64,000 nt of DNA from Flavivirga aquatica (GCF_001747085.1 NZ_MDJD01000043.1:310001-374000); one strand, 5' to 3'; counted from the first letter of the stretch, positions 18,035-27,678 are shown. A program made the numbers and translations. Notes: a model not told the origin generated them from the sequence alone.

Positions 18035-18985
18035 ATGACAGGACACGTATATAAATCTACAGGAAGTTGGTACACCGTAAAAACCGATTTAGGGTATACC
18101 TATGAATGCCGTATAAAAGGTAAATTCCGTATAAAAGGTATTAAAAGCACTAATCCCATTGCAGTTGGAGATGTGGTAGATTTTGAATTGGAAACAGATA
18201 ATAATCAAGAATCAGGTATTATTTATAATATTCATGATAGAACTAATTATATTGTTAGGAAGTCTGTAAACTTATCTAAGCAAACACATATTATTGCAGC
18301 TAACTTAGATCAAGTGTTTTTAATGGTTACGATCAATAATCCACCTACATTACCTAGTTTTATTGATCGATTTTTAGTTACAGCAGAGGCTTATTCTATA
18401 AAAACAGTATTATTATTTAATAAAATAGATACCTATGATGAGGAAGCACTTAATGAGGTTAAATATTTAGCGCACATATATAGAAAGATCGGTTATGAAT
18501 GTATTGGAGTTTCAGCTAAAACAGGCAAGAATGTAGATAAGGTCAAGGCTTTAATGGAGAATAAAACGAGTATGTTTTCTGGGCATTCAGGAGTTGGTAA
18601 ATCTACACTAGTAAACTCTATTGAACCATCTTTAAATATTAAAACAAAAGAAATTTCAACACAACACATGCAAGGGCAACATACTACAACATTTGCAGAA
18701 ATGTTTGATTTAGGTTTTAATGCAAAAATTATTGATACTCCAGGGATAAAAGGATTTGGTGTAGTCGATATGGATAAAGAAGAAATAGGAGACTATTTTC
18801 CAGAAATATTTAAACTAAAACAAGACTGTAAATTTAATAATTGTTTACATATTCAAGAGCCTAAATGTGCAGTAAAAAGTGCTTTAGATGATAATGAACT
18901 AGCATTTTCGCGTTACCGTAGTTATTTACAAATAGTAGAAGGTGAAGACGAGCACTATAGAACAGATACTTGGGATAAAGAATGA
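18035..18985 (+). CDS. rsgA: Ribosome small-subunit biogenesis GTPase RsgA
   Basis: A 316-residue circularly permuted GTPase that acts in late maturation of the 30S subunit. An N-terminal OB domain is followed by the G4 motif NKID, then G1 GHSGVGKST at 183-191 and G3 DTPG, the permuted order typical of RsgA. A C-terminal zinc site (CKFNNCLHIQEPKC) is intact. It begins a tight cluster: its stop overlaps the start of dtd by four bases. Confidence 0.97.
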   Translation: MTGHVYKSTGSWYTVKTDLGYTYECRIKGKFRIKGIKSTNPIAVGDVVDFELETDNNQESGIIYNIHDRTNYIVRKSVNLSKQTHIIAANLDQVFLMVTINNPPTLPSFIDRFLVTAEAYSIKTVLLFNKIDTYDEEALNEVKYLAHIYRKIGYECIGVSAKTGKNVDKVKALMENKTSMFSGHSGVGKSTLVNSIEPSLNIKTKEISTQHMQGQHTTTFAEMFDLGFNAKIIDTPGIKGFGVVDMDKEEIGDYFPEIFKLKQDCKFNNCLHIQEPKCAVKSALDDNELAFSRYRSYLQIVEGEDEHYRTDTWDKE

Positions 18986-19434
18986 AAACAGTAATTCAAA
19001 GAGTTTCAAAAGCTAGTGTAACAATCGAAGGAGAAAAGGTAGCTTCTATAGAAAAAGGGCTTTTAATTCTTTTAGGAGTAGTAAATGAAGATACTCAAGA
19101 AGACATAAAGTGGCTGTCTAATAAAATAGGTAACCTTAGAGTGTTTAGTGATGAAAATGGCGTGATGAATAGATCACTAAAAGATATTGATGGTAATGCT
19201 ATTGTAGTAAGCCAATTTACTTTACATGCTTCAACTAAAAAAGGAAACCGCCCAAGTTATATAAAGGCAGCAAAACCAGACATCGCAATACCAGTTTACG
19301 AGAATTTTGTTAAACAATTAGAAATAGATTTAGGTAAAAAGGTTCAAACGGGACAGTTTGGTGCAGATATGAAAGTAGAATTACTTAATGATGGGCCAGT
19401 TACTATTATGATAGATACTAAAAATAAAGAATAA
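18982..19434 (+). CDS. dtd: D-aminoacyl-tRNA deacylase
   Basis: A 150-residue protein of the DTD family, which removes D-amino acids (and glycine from tRNA-Ala) mis-charged on tRNAs. MKTVIQRVSKASV at the start, the SQFTLHAS motif and the GNRPSY cis-proline motif are all conserved, and the length is standard. The gene overlaps rsgA at its start and touches the next gene at its stop (TAATG), so these three genes form one transcription unit dealing partly with translation quality. Confidence 0.97.
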   Translation: MKTVIQRVSKASVTIEGEKVASIEKGLLILLGVVNEDTQEDIKWLSNKIGNLRVFSDENGVMNRSLKDIDGNAIVVSQFTLHASTKKGNRPSYIKAAKPDIAIPVYENFVKQLEIDLGKKVQTGQFGADMKVELLNDGPVTIMIDTKNKE

Positions 19435-19958
19435 TGGCATCTATTTTTGGTCATAGTATAGTTGGATTTACATTATCTAAAGTCATTGATAAAAACAATG
19501 GTAAGCTATTATTGATTTTAGCCATATTTTCAACTATTTTACCAGATTTTGATGTTATTGGGTTCAAATTAGGAATACCATATGATCATGTTTTAGGGCA
19601 TCGTGGACTCACACATTCTATACTTTTCTCTATACTTTGGGCACTTATATTGATGTTTACGGTAGGAAGAAAAAATAAGCTTATTTGGTTTTTAGTTATT
19701 TTTCTATCAACAATATCACACGGTATTTTAGATGCGATGACATCTGGAGGTAAAGGCGTGGGCTTTTTAATTCCTTTTAATGATAGTAGGTTTTTCTTTC
19801 CGTTTAGAGAAATAAAAGTATCACCCATTGGAATAAAAAATTTTTTTTCAAAATGGGGAGTCATGGTTTTATTAAGTGAATTAAAGTATATATTTCTACC
19901 GTGTTTTTTTATATTTGGAGTAAAGGTTTTTATGAAATCAAATAATCGTTTCATCTAA
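19434..19958 (+). CDS. Membrane-bound metal-dependent hydrolase family protein (DUF457/YdjM-like)
   Basis: A 174-residue integral membrane protein with about four hydrophobic segments. The family motifs GHRGLTHSI and SHGILDAMTSGG, plus an early DFD, carry His and Asp residues thought to bind a metal. Members resemble E. coli YdjM and phospholipase C-like hydrolases; the substrate is not known. The start codon overlaps the dtd stop, indicating coupling. Four genes in a row with overlaps or short gaps suggest an operon from rsgA. Confidence 0.85.
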   Translation: MASIFGHSIVGFTLSKVIDKNNGKLLLILAIFSTILPDFDVIGFKLGIPYDHVLGHRGLTHSILFSILWALILMFTVGRKNKLIWFLVIFLSTISHGILDAMTSGGKGVGFLIPFNDSRFFFPFREIKVSPIGIKNFFSKWGVMVLLSELKYIFLPCFFIFGVKVFMKSNNRFI

Positions 19959-20063
19959 AGTATACATAAATATAACCCTTCTATTATATTACGAGACTTT
20001 AAAATTATATTTTACACAATTAAGTAAAAAAGAAACAGGACAAATTGTAATAACAAAAGCATA

Positions 20064-20390
20064 ATGAATATAGAAAACGCACAAAAAGAAGTAGATAATT
20101 GGATTAATGAACACGGTGTTCGTTATTTTAATGAATTAACTAATATGGCGCAACTTACGGAAGAAGTAGGTGAAGTAGCTAGAATTATAGCCAGACGCTA
20201 TGGAGAGCAAAGCGAAAAAGAAAGTGATAAAGACAAAGATTTAGGCGAAGAATTAGCAGATGTCTTATTTGTGGTATTATGTTTAGCAAACCAAACAGGA
20301 GTAGATTTGCAAAAAGCTTTTGATAAAAGAATGGATAAGAAAGGAAAACGAGACCACGATAGGCATCATAATAACGAAAAATTAAAGTAA
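20064..20390 (+). CDS. MazG-like nucleotide pyrophosphohydrolase
   Basis: A 108-residue all-alpha NTP pyrophosphohydrolase. The metal-binding pattern is visible as EEVGEVAR (EExxE) and GEELADVLF (ExxD), the hallmark of the MazG/dUTPase-2 superfamily. It should hydrolyse nucleoside triphosphates to monophosphates, possibly as house-cleaning of abnormal nucleotides. It follows the DUF457 gene by 105 bases and precedes aroA by 34 bases. A short basic tail rich in His and Lys (DHDRHHNNEK) closes the protein. Confidence 0.9.
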   Translation: MNIENAQKEVDNWINEHGVRYFNELTNMAQLTEEVGEVARIIARRYGEQSEKESDKDKDLGEELADVLFVVLCLANQTGVDLQKAFDKRMDKKGKRDHDRHHNNEKLK

Positions 20391-20395
20391 ATTTG
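20388..20395 (+). promoter_or_regulatory. Candidate -7 promoter box for aroA
   Basis: TAAATTTG fits TAnnTTTG, overlaps the stop codon of the MazG-like gene and lies 29 bases before the aroA ATG. No convincing -33 element, so it is tentative. Confidence 0.3.
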
Positions 20396-20424
20396 CCACT
20401 TCTTTTAAATGGTAACTTAAGAAT

Positions 20425-21648
20425 ATGCACTTTACACTTCAAAAATCTAAAATAGCAAAGCAATCATCAATACAAATAACAGGTTCTAAAAGTGAATCTA
20501 ACCGTTTGTTGTTACTTCAAGCATTATATCCAGAGTTTAAACTTGAAAATGTCTCAAATTCAGACGATAGTAATTTAATGACGAATGCATTAAGTTCTCA
20601 ATCAGAACTTGTAGATATTCATCACGCAGGCACCGCAATGCGTTTCTTAACAGCCTATTTCTCTATACAAGAAGGAAGAGAAACCGTGCTTACAGGATCT
20701 AAACGTATGAAAGAGCGACCAATTAAAATATTGGTAGAAGCCCTTCAAGAATTAGGAGCAGAAATAAGCTATGTAGAAAATGAAGGCTATCCACCTATAA
20801 AAATTAAAGGAAAGAAGTTAATAAAAAGCAATGTATCATTAAAGGCTAATGTAAGTAGTCAATATATATCTGCATTATTATTGATTGCTTCAAAACTTGA
20901 AAACGGATTAGAATTAACACTTGAGGGAGAAATAACGTCTATTCCATATATCAAAATGACATTAAGCCTGTTAGACGAAATAGGAGTAGAAACGTCATTT
21001 ATAGATCAAGTAATTACAGTAAAACCTAATACTAAAAATTTAGAACCAAAAACACTAGTCGTAGAATCAGATTGGTCATCGGCATCTTATTATTTTAGTA
21101 TAGCAGCAATAAGTGAAGTAGGAACAGAAATAACAATAGCGTCATATAAAGAAAATTCATTACAAGGCGATTCAGTTTTAGTAGATATATATAAACACTT
21201 TGGAGTAACATCTACTTACCAAGGAAACTCTATTACTCTAAAAAAGGAAACATCAAATATTACACCATTAACCTTAGATTTAAAGAATGCACCAGATATA
21301 GCGCAAACCATAGCAGTAACATGTTTTGCCTTAGGGATACCATGTGATTTAACAGGGTTACATACTTTAAAAATTAAAGAAACAGATAGGTTAGTAGCTT
21401 TAAAAACAGAAATAGAAAAATTAGGAGGTCAAGTAGAAATTACAGATAAATCTTTGCATTTGTTAGCATCTAATAATATTAAAGAACTAGTGTCTATAGC
21501 AACATATAATGACCATAGAATGGCTATGGCATTTGCTCCATTAGCACTTAAAGAAGCCATTATTATAGAAGATGCAGCTGTAGTTTCAAAATCGTATCCA
21601 ACATTCTGGGACGATTTAAAATCTATTGGATTTCAAATAACTAAATAA
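20425..21648 (+). CDS. aroA: 3-phosphoshikimate 1-carboxyvinyltransferase (EPSP synthase)
   Basis: A 407-residue EPSP synthase, the sixth step of the shikimate pathway. Recognisable parts are ITGSKSESNRLLLLQ near the start, GTAMRFLTA, the LTGSKRMKERP phosphoenolpyruvate site, ETDRL and NDHRMAMAFAP near the end. It is not in the attenuated aromatic operon but lies 3 kb downstream, with a possible promoter of its own. The N-terminal end is slightly shorter than in Proteobacteria, as is usual in this phylum. Confidence 0.95.
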   Translation: MHFTLQKSKIAKQSSIQITGSKSESNRLLLLQALYPEFKLENVSNSDDSNLMTNALSSQSELVDIHHAGTAMRFLTAYFSIQEGRETVLTGSKRMKERPIKILVEALQELGAEISYVENEGYPPIKIKGKKLIKSNVSLKANVSSQYISALLLIASKLENGLELTLEGEITSIPYIKMTLSLLDEIGVETSFIDQVITVKPNTKNLEPKTLVVESDWSSASYYFSIAAISEVGTEITIASYKENSLQGDSVLVDIYKHFGVTSTYQGNSITLKKETSNITPLTLDLKNAPDIAQTIAVTCFALGIPCDLTGLHTLKIKETDRLVALKTEIEKLGGQVEITDKSLHLLASNNIKELVSIATYNDHRMAMAFAPLALKEAIIIEDAAVVSKSYPTFWDDLKSIGFQITK

Positions 21649-21663
21649 TAATCACTCATTTAC

Positions 21664-21695
21664 TTGACAACCCCTATTCTCAGATTGTATATTTG
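21664..21695 (+). promoter_or_regulatory. Bacteroidota-type promoter for queA
   Basis: TTG (21664-21666, within TTGACA) lies 21 bases before TATATTTG (21688-21695), a match to the TAnnTTTG -7 box with a -33 TTG at fitting distance. The queA ATG is 100 bases downstream, leaving a fairly long 5' leader. Confidence 0.6.
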
Positions 21696-21794
21696 CAGCT
21701 TTCTTATAAATAAGTAAAACTAAAAAATATAATGTTTATAGAGAATATCAGCTATAGATGTTACATCTTACAACTAAAAAATAAATAAAAACGT

Positions 21795-22844
21795 ATGAAA
21801 TTATCACACTTCGGCTTTGATTTACCAGACGAATTATTAGCAGAATATCCAGCAGAAAATAGAGATGAGTCGCGTTTAATGGTTTTAAACAGAAAAGAGC
21901 AAACCATCGAGCATAAAATGTTTAAAGACCTTATCGACTATTTTAAAGAAGACGATGTTCTAATACTTAACAATACTAAAGTATTTCCTGCTAGATTATA
22001 CGGTAATAAAGAAAAAACAGGAGCTAGAATAGAAGTGTTTTTATTAAGAGAGTTAAACGAAGAACAACGTCTTTGGGATGTGTTGGTAGATCCTGCTCGT
22101 AAAATAAGAATTGGTAACAAATTATATTTTGGAGACGATGATACCCTAGTTGCAGAGGTTATAGATAATACAACATCAAGAGGACGTACATTACGTTTCT
22201 TATATGATGGATCATACAAAGAATTCCGTAGAAAATTAAATGAACTAGGGGAAACGCCATTACCAAAATATATAAAAAGAGAAGTAGAACCAGAAGACGA
22301 AGCACGTTATCAAACTATTTTTGCTAAAAATGAAGGAGCAGTAGCAGCTCCAACAGCAGGACTTCATTTTTCGAAACATTTATTAAAACGTTTAGAAATT
22401 AAAGGTGTTGATTTTGCGGAAGTAACTCTACATGTTGGTTTAGGAACTTTTAATCCAGTAGAAGTTGAAGATTTATCTAAGCATAAAATGGATAGTGAAG
22501 AGTTAAAGATAGATGAAAAAGCGGTAAAAGTTGTTAACGAAGCTATAGAAAATAAGAGACGTGTTTGTGCAGTAGGTACCACCGCAATGCGAGCTATAGA
22601 AAGTGCAGTATCATCAAACGGAAGATTAAATGAAATAGATGGATGGACTAATAAATTTATTTTTCCACCATACGATTTTAGTATAGCAAACTGTATGATA
22701 ACTAATTTTCATACACCAAAATCAACCCTATTAATGATGGTTTCAGCATTTGCTGGTCACGATTTTATTAAAAAGGCGTACGATGAAGCCGTAAAAGAGA
22801 AATATAAATTTTACAGTTACGGTGATGCGATGTTAATCATATAA
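21795..22844 (+). CDS. queA: S-adenosylmethionine:tRNA ribosyltransferase-isomerase
   Basis: A 349-residue QueA, which transfers ribose from SAM to preQ1-tRNA to give epoxyqueuosine. The conserved [21 protein letters not shown] start, the [10 protein letters not shown] segment, AAPTAGLHF and the late [12 protein letters not shown] motif are all intact. A separate queuosine-pathway gene, queE, is at 59858-60487. It has its own promoter and an efficient terminator directly after the stop. Confidence 0.97.
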   Translation: MKLSHFGFDLPDELLAEYPAENRDESRLMVLNRKEQTIEHKMFKDLIDYFKEDDVLILNNTKVFPARLYGNKEKTGARIEVFLLRELNEEQRLWDVLVDPARKIRIGNKLYFGDDDTLVAEVIDNTTSRGRTLRFLYDGSYKEFRRKLNELGETPLPKYIKREVEPEDEARYQTIFAKNEGAVAAPTAGLHFSKHLLKRLEIKGVDFAEVTLHVGLGTFNPVEVEDLSKHKMDSEELKIDEKAVKVVNEAIENKRRVCAVGTTAMRAIESAVSSNGRLNEIDGWTNKFIFPPYDFSIANCMITNFHTPKSTLLMMVSAFAGHDFIKKAYDEAVKEKYKFYSYGDAMLII

Positions 22845-22850
22845 ATTTTA

Positions 22851-22879
22851 AAAGCCTTGTATTTTACAAGGCTTTTTTT
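22851..22879 (+). terminator. Rho-independent terminator of queA
   Basis: AAAGCCTTGTA and TACAAGGCTTT form an 11-base-pair stem with a TTT loop, followed by a T run that merges with the dispersed repeat. Confidence 0.92.
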
Positions 22880-22955
22880 ATGGCATTATCCAAAGGGTCG
22901 GGCTTTCGGCAGTCGCTCTCTGCGAGGAGCTCCAACAATGCCTCAATCCCTAATG
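22873..22955 (-). repeat. Dispersed intergenic repeat, copy 2 (inverted)
   Basis: Read on the minus strand, this block begins TTAGGGATTG and ends AAAGCCCGACCCTTTGG, then CCATAAAAA, matching copy 1 at 5143-5230. The centre differs in sequence but keeps CGCAGAG/AGCGA words. GGCATT and AATGCC near the two ends can pair in this copy. It lies between the queA terminator and rlmN and is not translated if rlmN starts at 23031. Confidence 0.7.
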
Positions 22956-23030
22956 CAAGTTATAGTTTCAATTTATAATTCAATAAAAACAAACCCTTTT
23001 ATTATTTTTGCAGGATACCGTTTAATATTT

Positions 23031-24071
23031 ATGGCAACAGAGAAAAAAGACATTCGCGCATTAACCAAAGAACAATTACGAGATTTTTTTGTAAAGCAAG
23101 GCGATAAAGCCTTTCGAGGAAACCAAGTCTATGAGTGGTTGTGGCAAAAAGCGGCGTATACGTTCGAGGATATGACAAATGTTTCGAAGGAAACACGCCA
23201 AATGTTAGAAGATAACTTCGTAATCAACCATATTCAGGTAGATACCATGCAGCGAAGTAGTGATGGGACAGTTAAAAATGCAGTACGTTTGCATGATGGA
23301 TTAATAGTGGAATCTGTATTAATACCAACAGCAACAAGAACAACAGCATGTGTATCAAGTCAAGTAGGATGTAGTTTAGATTGTAAATTTTGTGCAACAG
23401 CACGATTAAAACGTATGCGTAATTTAAATCCAGACGAAATTTACGATCAAGTGGTCGCTATAGATAGTGAAAGTAGATTATATCACAACCGCCCTTTAAG
23501 CAACATTGTATTTATGGGTATGGGAGAGCCTCTAATGAATTATAACAATGTTATAAAGGCAATTGATAAGATTACATCATCAGAAGGATTAGGTATGTCT
23601 CCAAAACGCATCACGTTATCTACATCTGGCGTTCCAAAGATGATTAAGAAAATGGCAGACGATGACGTTAAATTTAATTTAGCAGTATCATTACATTCAG
23701 CCATAGAAGAAGTACGAACATCTATTATGCCATTTAATGAAACATTTCCATTAGAAGATTTACGTGAAGCATTAGAGTATTGGTATGAAAAAACAAAACG
23801 AAAAATAAGTTACGAATATGTAGTTTGGAGAGGAATTAATGATAGCCAAAAAGATATAGATGCTTTTGTAAAGTTTTGTAAATATGTACCCTGTAAAGTT
23901 AATATTATAGAATACAATCCTATTGACGATGGCGAATTTCAACAAGCTACAAATGAAGCTCTAGAAAATTATATTGCAAGTTTAGAAAAAAATAGAATAG
24001 TCGTTAATGTGCGTCGTAGTAGAGGTAAAGATATTGATGCTGCATGTGGGCAGTTAGCTAATAAAAGCTAA
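23031..24071 (+). CDS. rlmN: Dual-specificity rRNA/tRNA methyltransferase RlmN
   Basis: A 346-residue radical-SAM enzyme that methylates C2 of adenine 2503 in 23S rRNA and of A37 in some tRNAs. The iron-sulfur cluster cysteines are Cys114, Cys118 and Cys121 (CSLDCKFC); the mechanistic cysteine is Cys339 in DAACGQLA. GMGEPLMNY and LHSA motifs are also present. The frame stays open upstream through the dispersed repeat, but only the ATG at 23031 gives the normal N-terminus (MATEKKDIRALT). Confidence 0.96.
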   Translation: MATEKKDIRALTKEQLRDFFVKQGDKAFRGNQVYEWLWQKAAYTFEDMTNVSKETRQMLEDNFVINHIQVDTMQRSSDGTVKNAVRLHDGLIVESVLIPTATRTTACVSSQVGCSLDCKFCATARLKRMRNLNPDEIYDQVVAIDSESRLYHNRPLSNIVFMGMGEPLMNYNNVIKAIDKITSSEGLGMSPKRITLSTSGVPKMIKKMADDDVKFNLAVSLHSAIEEVRTSIMPFNETFPLEDLREALEYWYEKTKRKISYEYVVWRGINDSQKDIDAFVKFCKYVPCKVNIIEYNPIDDGEFQQATNEALENYIASLEKNRIVVNVRRSRGKDIDAACGQLANKS

Positions 24072-24100
24072 AAAAGAGCTACAATTTGCAGCTCTTTTTT
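24070..24100. terminator. Bidirectional terminator between rlmN and a T9SS gene
   Basis: AAAAAAGAGCT and AGCTCTTTTTT flank a short loop between two convergent genes; A and T runs on both sides allow use in either direction. Confidence 0.85.
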
Positions 24101-24117
24101 AGGACTAGTCATATAAA

Positions 24118-25152
24118 CTATTCTTTTATTATTTTTTTACTAGTCATCCCGTTTTTGGAATAAATATTCATCAAATAAATACCTTTATTAAATTCAGATA
24201 TATTTATTTCTTTTTCAGAAATATTTTTAATAGGAATAGATTTAATTAACCGACCATGAATATCTACAATTTCTAATTTGGTAAGGTTTAAATTATTTTT
24301 TGCAGAAAGATTTATAACGTTCCTAGCAGGATTTGGATATAGTTTTATAGATTTAGATAAGTTATTATCTATATCATTAATTCCTAGCAAATTTTCAGTA
24401 TTTGTAGCTCTAATTCTTAAATCATCAAATTTGGCAACTGTAGAAACAGTATTATCAGTTCCGGCAATAACTATAAAATCATTTTCAAAAGGATCTATTC
24501 CAGTTGCTTCACTATCAGTAAAACCTAGGTAAAACCCAGGGCCTTTAAAAGTAATATCTCCAGTTGTTTTATCAAAGGCAAGGCCTATTCTGTACCAGCT
24601 GTTAGGTAGTAATATTATTTCGGTACCTTGACTTCCTAAATTTATAGGGAAAGTGTCGATTGTATTACCATCGTCAGCGTAAATAAGACCTAATAGTAAT
24701 TTAGTTTCAGGAACAAATAGAAACCCAGCAATTGTTATGCTATAGTCTGAGTTATATAATTGTGTGCTAATTAAGCTTTTACTTGTAGTTGCAGCCCCTG
24801 TAAAAATATTGTATTCAATTTCTATGATGTCATTTCCAGTTGTACGCGATGCCCAAGCTGTATCTAGTCCACTTGTCCATAGCAATTTTGAGTCAGTTGC
24901 ATTATTAGAACCTGTAATTTGGAGAACTTTCCCTAGTTGACCACCTTCATTTGTAATTTGGAAATCAGAATTTGCCCCAACTGTTGTTTGTGTAAACAAG
25001 CCTCCTTGGCCTGAAGTACTTCCAGTTATATCGGTTCCGACATTTCCTACGGTAAGAGAGTCAAAATTTTCAGCTTGTAAGTTTTGGGCTATTGTTATAT
25101 TAAAAGAAGCAATAAATATTATTAAAAAAAACGATAAAGTAACTTTTTTCAT
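24118..25152 (-). CDS. Secreted protein with T9SS type A sorting domain
   Basis: A 344-residue exported protein: signal peptide to ITIAQ (about residue 22), a beta-rich region with jelly-roll character (LQAENFDSLTVG, then SWYRIGLAFDKTTGDI) resembling concanavalin/LamG-like folds, and a C-terminal about 75-residue Por secretion domain (LYPNPARNVINLSA through KGIYL to KKIIKE). The last domain directs transport through the type IX system to the cell surface. A carbohydrate-binding role is possible but not shown by motifs. The sorting domain is strikingly similar to that of the next gene. Confidence 0.85.
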   Translation of the reverse strand: MKKVTLSFFLIIFIASFNITIAQNLQAENFDSLTVGNVGTDITGSTSGQGGLFTQTTVGANSDFQITNEGGQLGKVLQITGSNNATDSKLLWTSGLDTAWASRTTGNDIIEIEYNIFTGAATTSKSLISTQLYNSDYSITIAGFLFVPETKLLLGLIYADDGNTIDTFPINLGSQGTEIILLPNSWYRIGLAFDKTTGDITFKGPGFYLGFTDSEATGIDPFENDFIVIAGTDNTVSTVAKFDDLRIRATNTENLLGINDIDNNLSKSIKLYPNPARNVINLSAKNNLNLTKLEIVDIHGRLIKSIPIKNISEKEINISEFNKGIYLMNIYSKNGMTSKKIIKE

Positions 25153-25393
25153 AAGGATAAGGGTTATGTTAATAATTTATTTACAATATAAAAATAATTG
25201 CTGTTTTTTCATACAAATTTAGAAGCTAATAGTTAATCTAATTATTTTTATTTAATAATGAGGCTACTATGATTTTTTAAAATAATAACTATTAATGTGT
25301 TTCTGTTAGATCCAAAGATTGTTTTTTTTTGATTGTAGTATATTTCTATTTCTTTCTTAAGAATAAAGAAGCTAGTTTCTTTCAGTTTTAAGC

Positions 25394-25424
25394 AAAAAAA
25401 ACTGCTGTAAAAGCAGTCTTTTTT
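25394..25424. terminator. Terminator downstream of the 25439-26668 gene
   Basis: ACTGC/GCAGT stem around TGTAAAA, with an A run on the left and a T run on the right. It ends the minus-strand gene at 25439. Confidence 0.85.
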
Positions 25425-25438
25425 AAGATTGTTTTTAA

Positions 25439-26668
25439 TTATTTTTTAATAAACTTAATAGTCTGTATTTTATTTTCAGATTGAATAGTTACAAAGTATA
25501 AACCTTTAATTAACTCAGATATATTAATTTCTTTTTTAGAAACATTCTCTAAGGCAATAGATTTAATAAGTCTACCATTAATATCTGTAATTTCTAATTT
25601 TGTGAAATTTAAATTATTCTTAGATGATAAATTTATAATATCAATAGAAGGGTTAGGGGACAAAGCAACAAAATCACTTTTCTCAAATTTGCTAGAGCTT
25701 AATCGATCTCGATCAAATGAAATTTCATCAATAAGAATATTTCCAGAGGCAGAAGATTGTTGTGTTGTACTATTAACAAAACTAATGCCAATACTACTTA
25801 CTAAGGACTTCCATTCAGGTATTGCTGATAAATCTATAGAATAAGTCTTATAACCAGTATCAGATGTCGTGATAGATTGAACAGTAAATGTCGAACTAAA
25901 TTCAGCTGTTACTCTTATTTCATCAATACTAGAATTGTTATTTCTTAAAGTGATATTAAGAAACTTTCTATTACTTCCATTTGTAGGTACTACGTAATAT
26001 GTAGAAGTTGTTAGAAGTGTAGAAACAGCACCATCTTGTGGTTCAAAAGTAAGAATTCCTCCCATTGGCCCTTGCAATTGCGCATTTTCTGGTTCCCATT
26101 GATCAGTGTCATAATCTAAATTAAAATCAAAATTGGTTTTTGAAACTTCATCACCACCAGAACCATCGAAAAAGGAAATATTGTCAATTTCAATAACAGC
26201 TCCATTATCTGTAAAATCTGCACCACTAGCAGTTCCGTCATTGTTTTTAAACTCTAAAGATAAATTACTAATACTTCCTGGTCCAGTAGATTCAGTAAAA
26301 TCGACATAATAAGTAACAAAACCAGGAGTGTTATTTGTAACAGGTCTATTGATGTAAGAAAAATTAGTAGGATTAGAATTTTTAGCATAACCAAATCTAA
26401 CAAGAGTAGGCCCAGCTCCTGCAATTCTTAAAGTAATAGATGCAAAATAGTAACCATTAGCAGATGAAGTAGGTATATTTGCGGCTGCTCTATCGAATTT
26501 TGGGTTTGAGCCACTAGTCGTTAACTGTAATGCATTTGCTCCAGTAACTTCTGTTAAGTTAGTCGAAGTCCATCCGTCATTACTTGCATCAAAATTCCAA
26601 GTTATTGGTTGCGCTGATGTTAAAAAGGTGAAAGCAATAAATAATAGTAATAGGGTAATTTTTTTCAT
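25439..26668 (-). CDS. Secreted protein with two CBM-like domains and T9SS type A sorting domain
   Basis: A 409-residue surface or secreted protein. The signal peptide ends at TSAQ (about residue 19). Two related beta-sandwich regions follow: one begins ITWNFDASNDGWTS and ends FFDGSGG, and the second begins FDYDTDQWEPENAQ. Both have the DxDxxGW-type opening seen in carbohydrate-binding-like modules of Bacteroidota. The last 75 residues are a T9SS sorting domain (LSPNPSIDIINLSS). No catalytic domain was found. Substrate is unknown; the domain type suggests polysaccharide binding or matrix function. Confidence 0.83.
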   Translation of the reverse strand: MKKITLLLLFIAFTFLTSAQPITWNFDASNDGWTSTNLTEVTGANALQLTTSGSNPKFDRAAANIPTSSANGYYFASITLRIAGAGPTLVRFGYAKNSNPTNFSYINRPVTNNTPGFVTYYVDFTESTGPGSISNLSLEFKNNDGTASGADFTDNGAVIEIDNISFFDGSGGDEVSKTNFDFNLDYDTDQWEPENAQLQGPMGGILTFEPQDGAVSTLLTTSTYYVVPTNGSNRKFLNITLRNNNSSIDEIRVTAEFSSTFTVQSITTSDTGYKTYSIDLSAIPEWKSLVSSIGISFVNSTTQQSSASGNILIDEISFDRDRLSSSKFEKSDFVALSPNPSIDIINLSSKNNLNFTKLEITDINGRLIKSIALENVSKKEINISELIKGLYFVTIQSENKIQTIKFIKK

Positions 26669-26737
26669 GGTATTTATTTAAATTTATAAATAGGGTAAAA
26701 GTTTTTTATTATAAAATAATTGAATATCCGTTTTTAG

Positions 26738-27569
26738 TCATAAACCTGTAATGTTAGCAATTACAAGCCTATCAAAGAGTTTACCTCCAAAATATCTTCT
26801 ATTGAGTTTGTGTGTAAATTCATATAGGTGTAGTAGAAGGTGCTTATCTTTAATTTTATGGTAATTTACTAATAAATTCCGTTTGGCACTACCAATTGTT
26901 ATGTGTAGCCACTTTATGATTTCTTTGGTAGATTTTTCAGTAATGTGTAATTCTATAAAATCGGCAATATCTAGATAAGACGTGCTTTTATCTGTAAATA
27001 CAATACTTTTTTTATCAATAGAGCTTTCTAGGGTTTGATTGATTTCTTTTGCGCTGTAAGTACTTAGGACATTAGCTTTAAAATATCTAGGCTGTCGTTC
27101 TATCTTACCTATTTGAAGATCTTCTAAAGGGATAGATTCTGCCATAATAACTACATTTTGTTTTCCTGCTGCCCCACGACCTCTTGCTCCATTGGATTGC
27201 TCTAACGCTAAGGGTGCTACAGTAAAATAGCCCTCTTCTAGTTCTATCATACCTTCCAAGGTATATCTGTTATCTCTATATTGTTTTTGAATCTCTTTAC
27301 TTGAAAATCCTTTTTTTGTAGCACTAAGCAAAATGGTCTTATACCAAATCAAAAAAGATAAATTAGAGTTCTGCGTAATAGTGCCACTCTTTAAAGTCAT
27401 ACGCTTTCTACATTTTATACTCATAGCTTAAGCGACTCTTTATCCAATAATGCTCTGTCTCTGTATGACCAGACTTACAGACCACACCTAAATTGTCTCG
27501 CTGTGACTTAAAATGATTAACACATACTTTTTCATTATCAAAATTTGCTGTAAAACTGAAAATGTTCAT
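26738..27569 (-). pseudogene. Decayed IS1595-family transposase
   Basis: Remnant of a DDE transposase of the IS1595 type. The N-terminal 53 codons (27569-27408, MNIFSFTANF, HYWIKSRLSY) end in a TAG; the rest continues in another frame from about 27424 (RKRMTLKSGTI) to VIANITGL at 26738, so there is a frameshift. Compared with family members I know, about 25 residues are missing after SSKEIQKQ, just before the ISXO2-like catalytic domain. The first catalytic acid motif reads ELEEGYF instead of ELDEGYF, and one zinc-ribbon CxxC is degraded (CKSG). Terminal inverted repeats were not found. It sits between two T9SS cargo genes. Confidence 0.85.
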
Positions 27570-27630
27570 GATCTTTTTTATCACAATTTAAACATTATTT
27601 TTATTTGTGAAGTATCACGGAAAAATATAA

Positions 27631-27669
27631 CACTTTTAAGAGATTACCAAATGCAGTCTCTTAAAAGTG
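27631..27669. terminator. Terminator downstream of the 27679-28440 gene
   Basis: A 13-base-pair perfect stem, CACTTTTAAGAGA with TCTCTTAAAAGTG, around a 13-base loop, just past the stop of the minus-strand gene. Confidence 0.8.
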
Positions 27670-27678
27670 CTAGTAAAA

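Noticed and set aside
22857..23030. N-terminal extension of RlmN through the dispersed repeat
   Set aside because: The frame is open by chance; the extension would be repeat-derived and the conserved protein starts at 23031.
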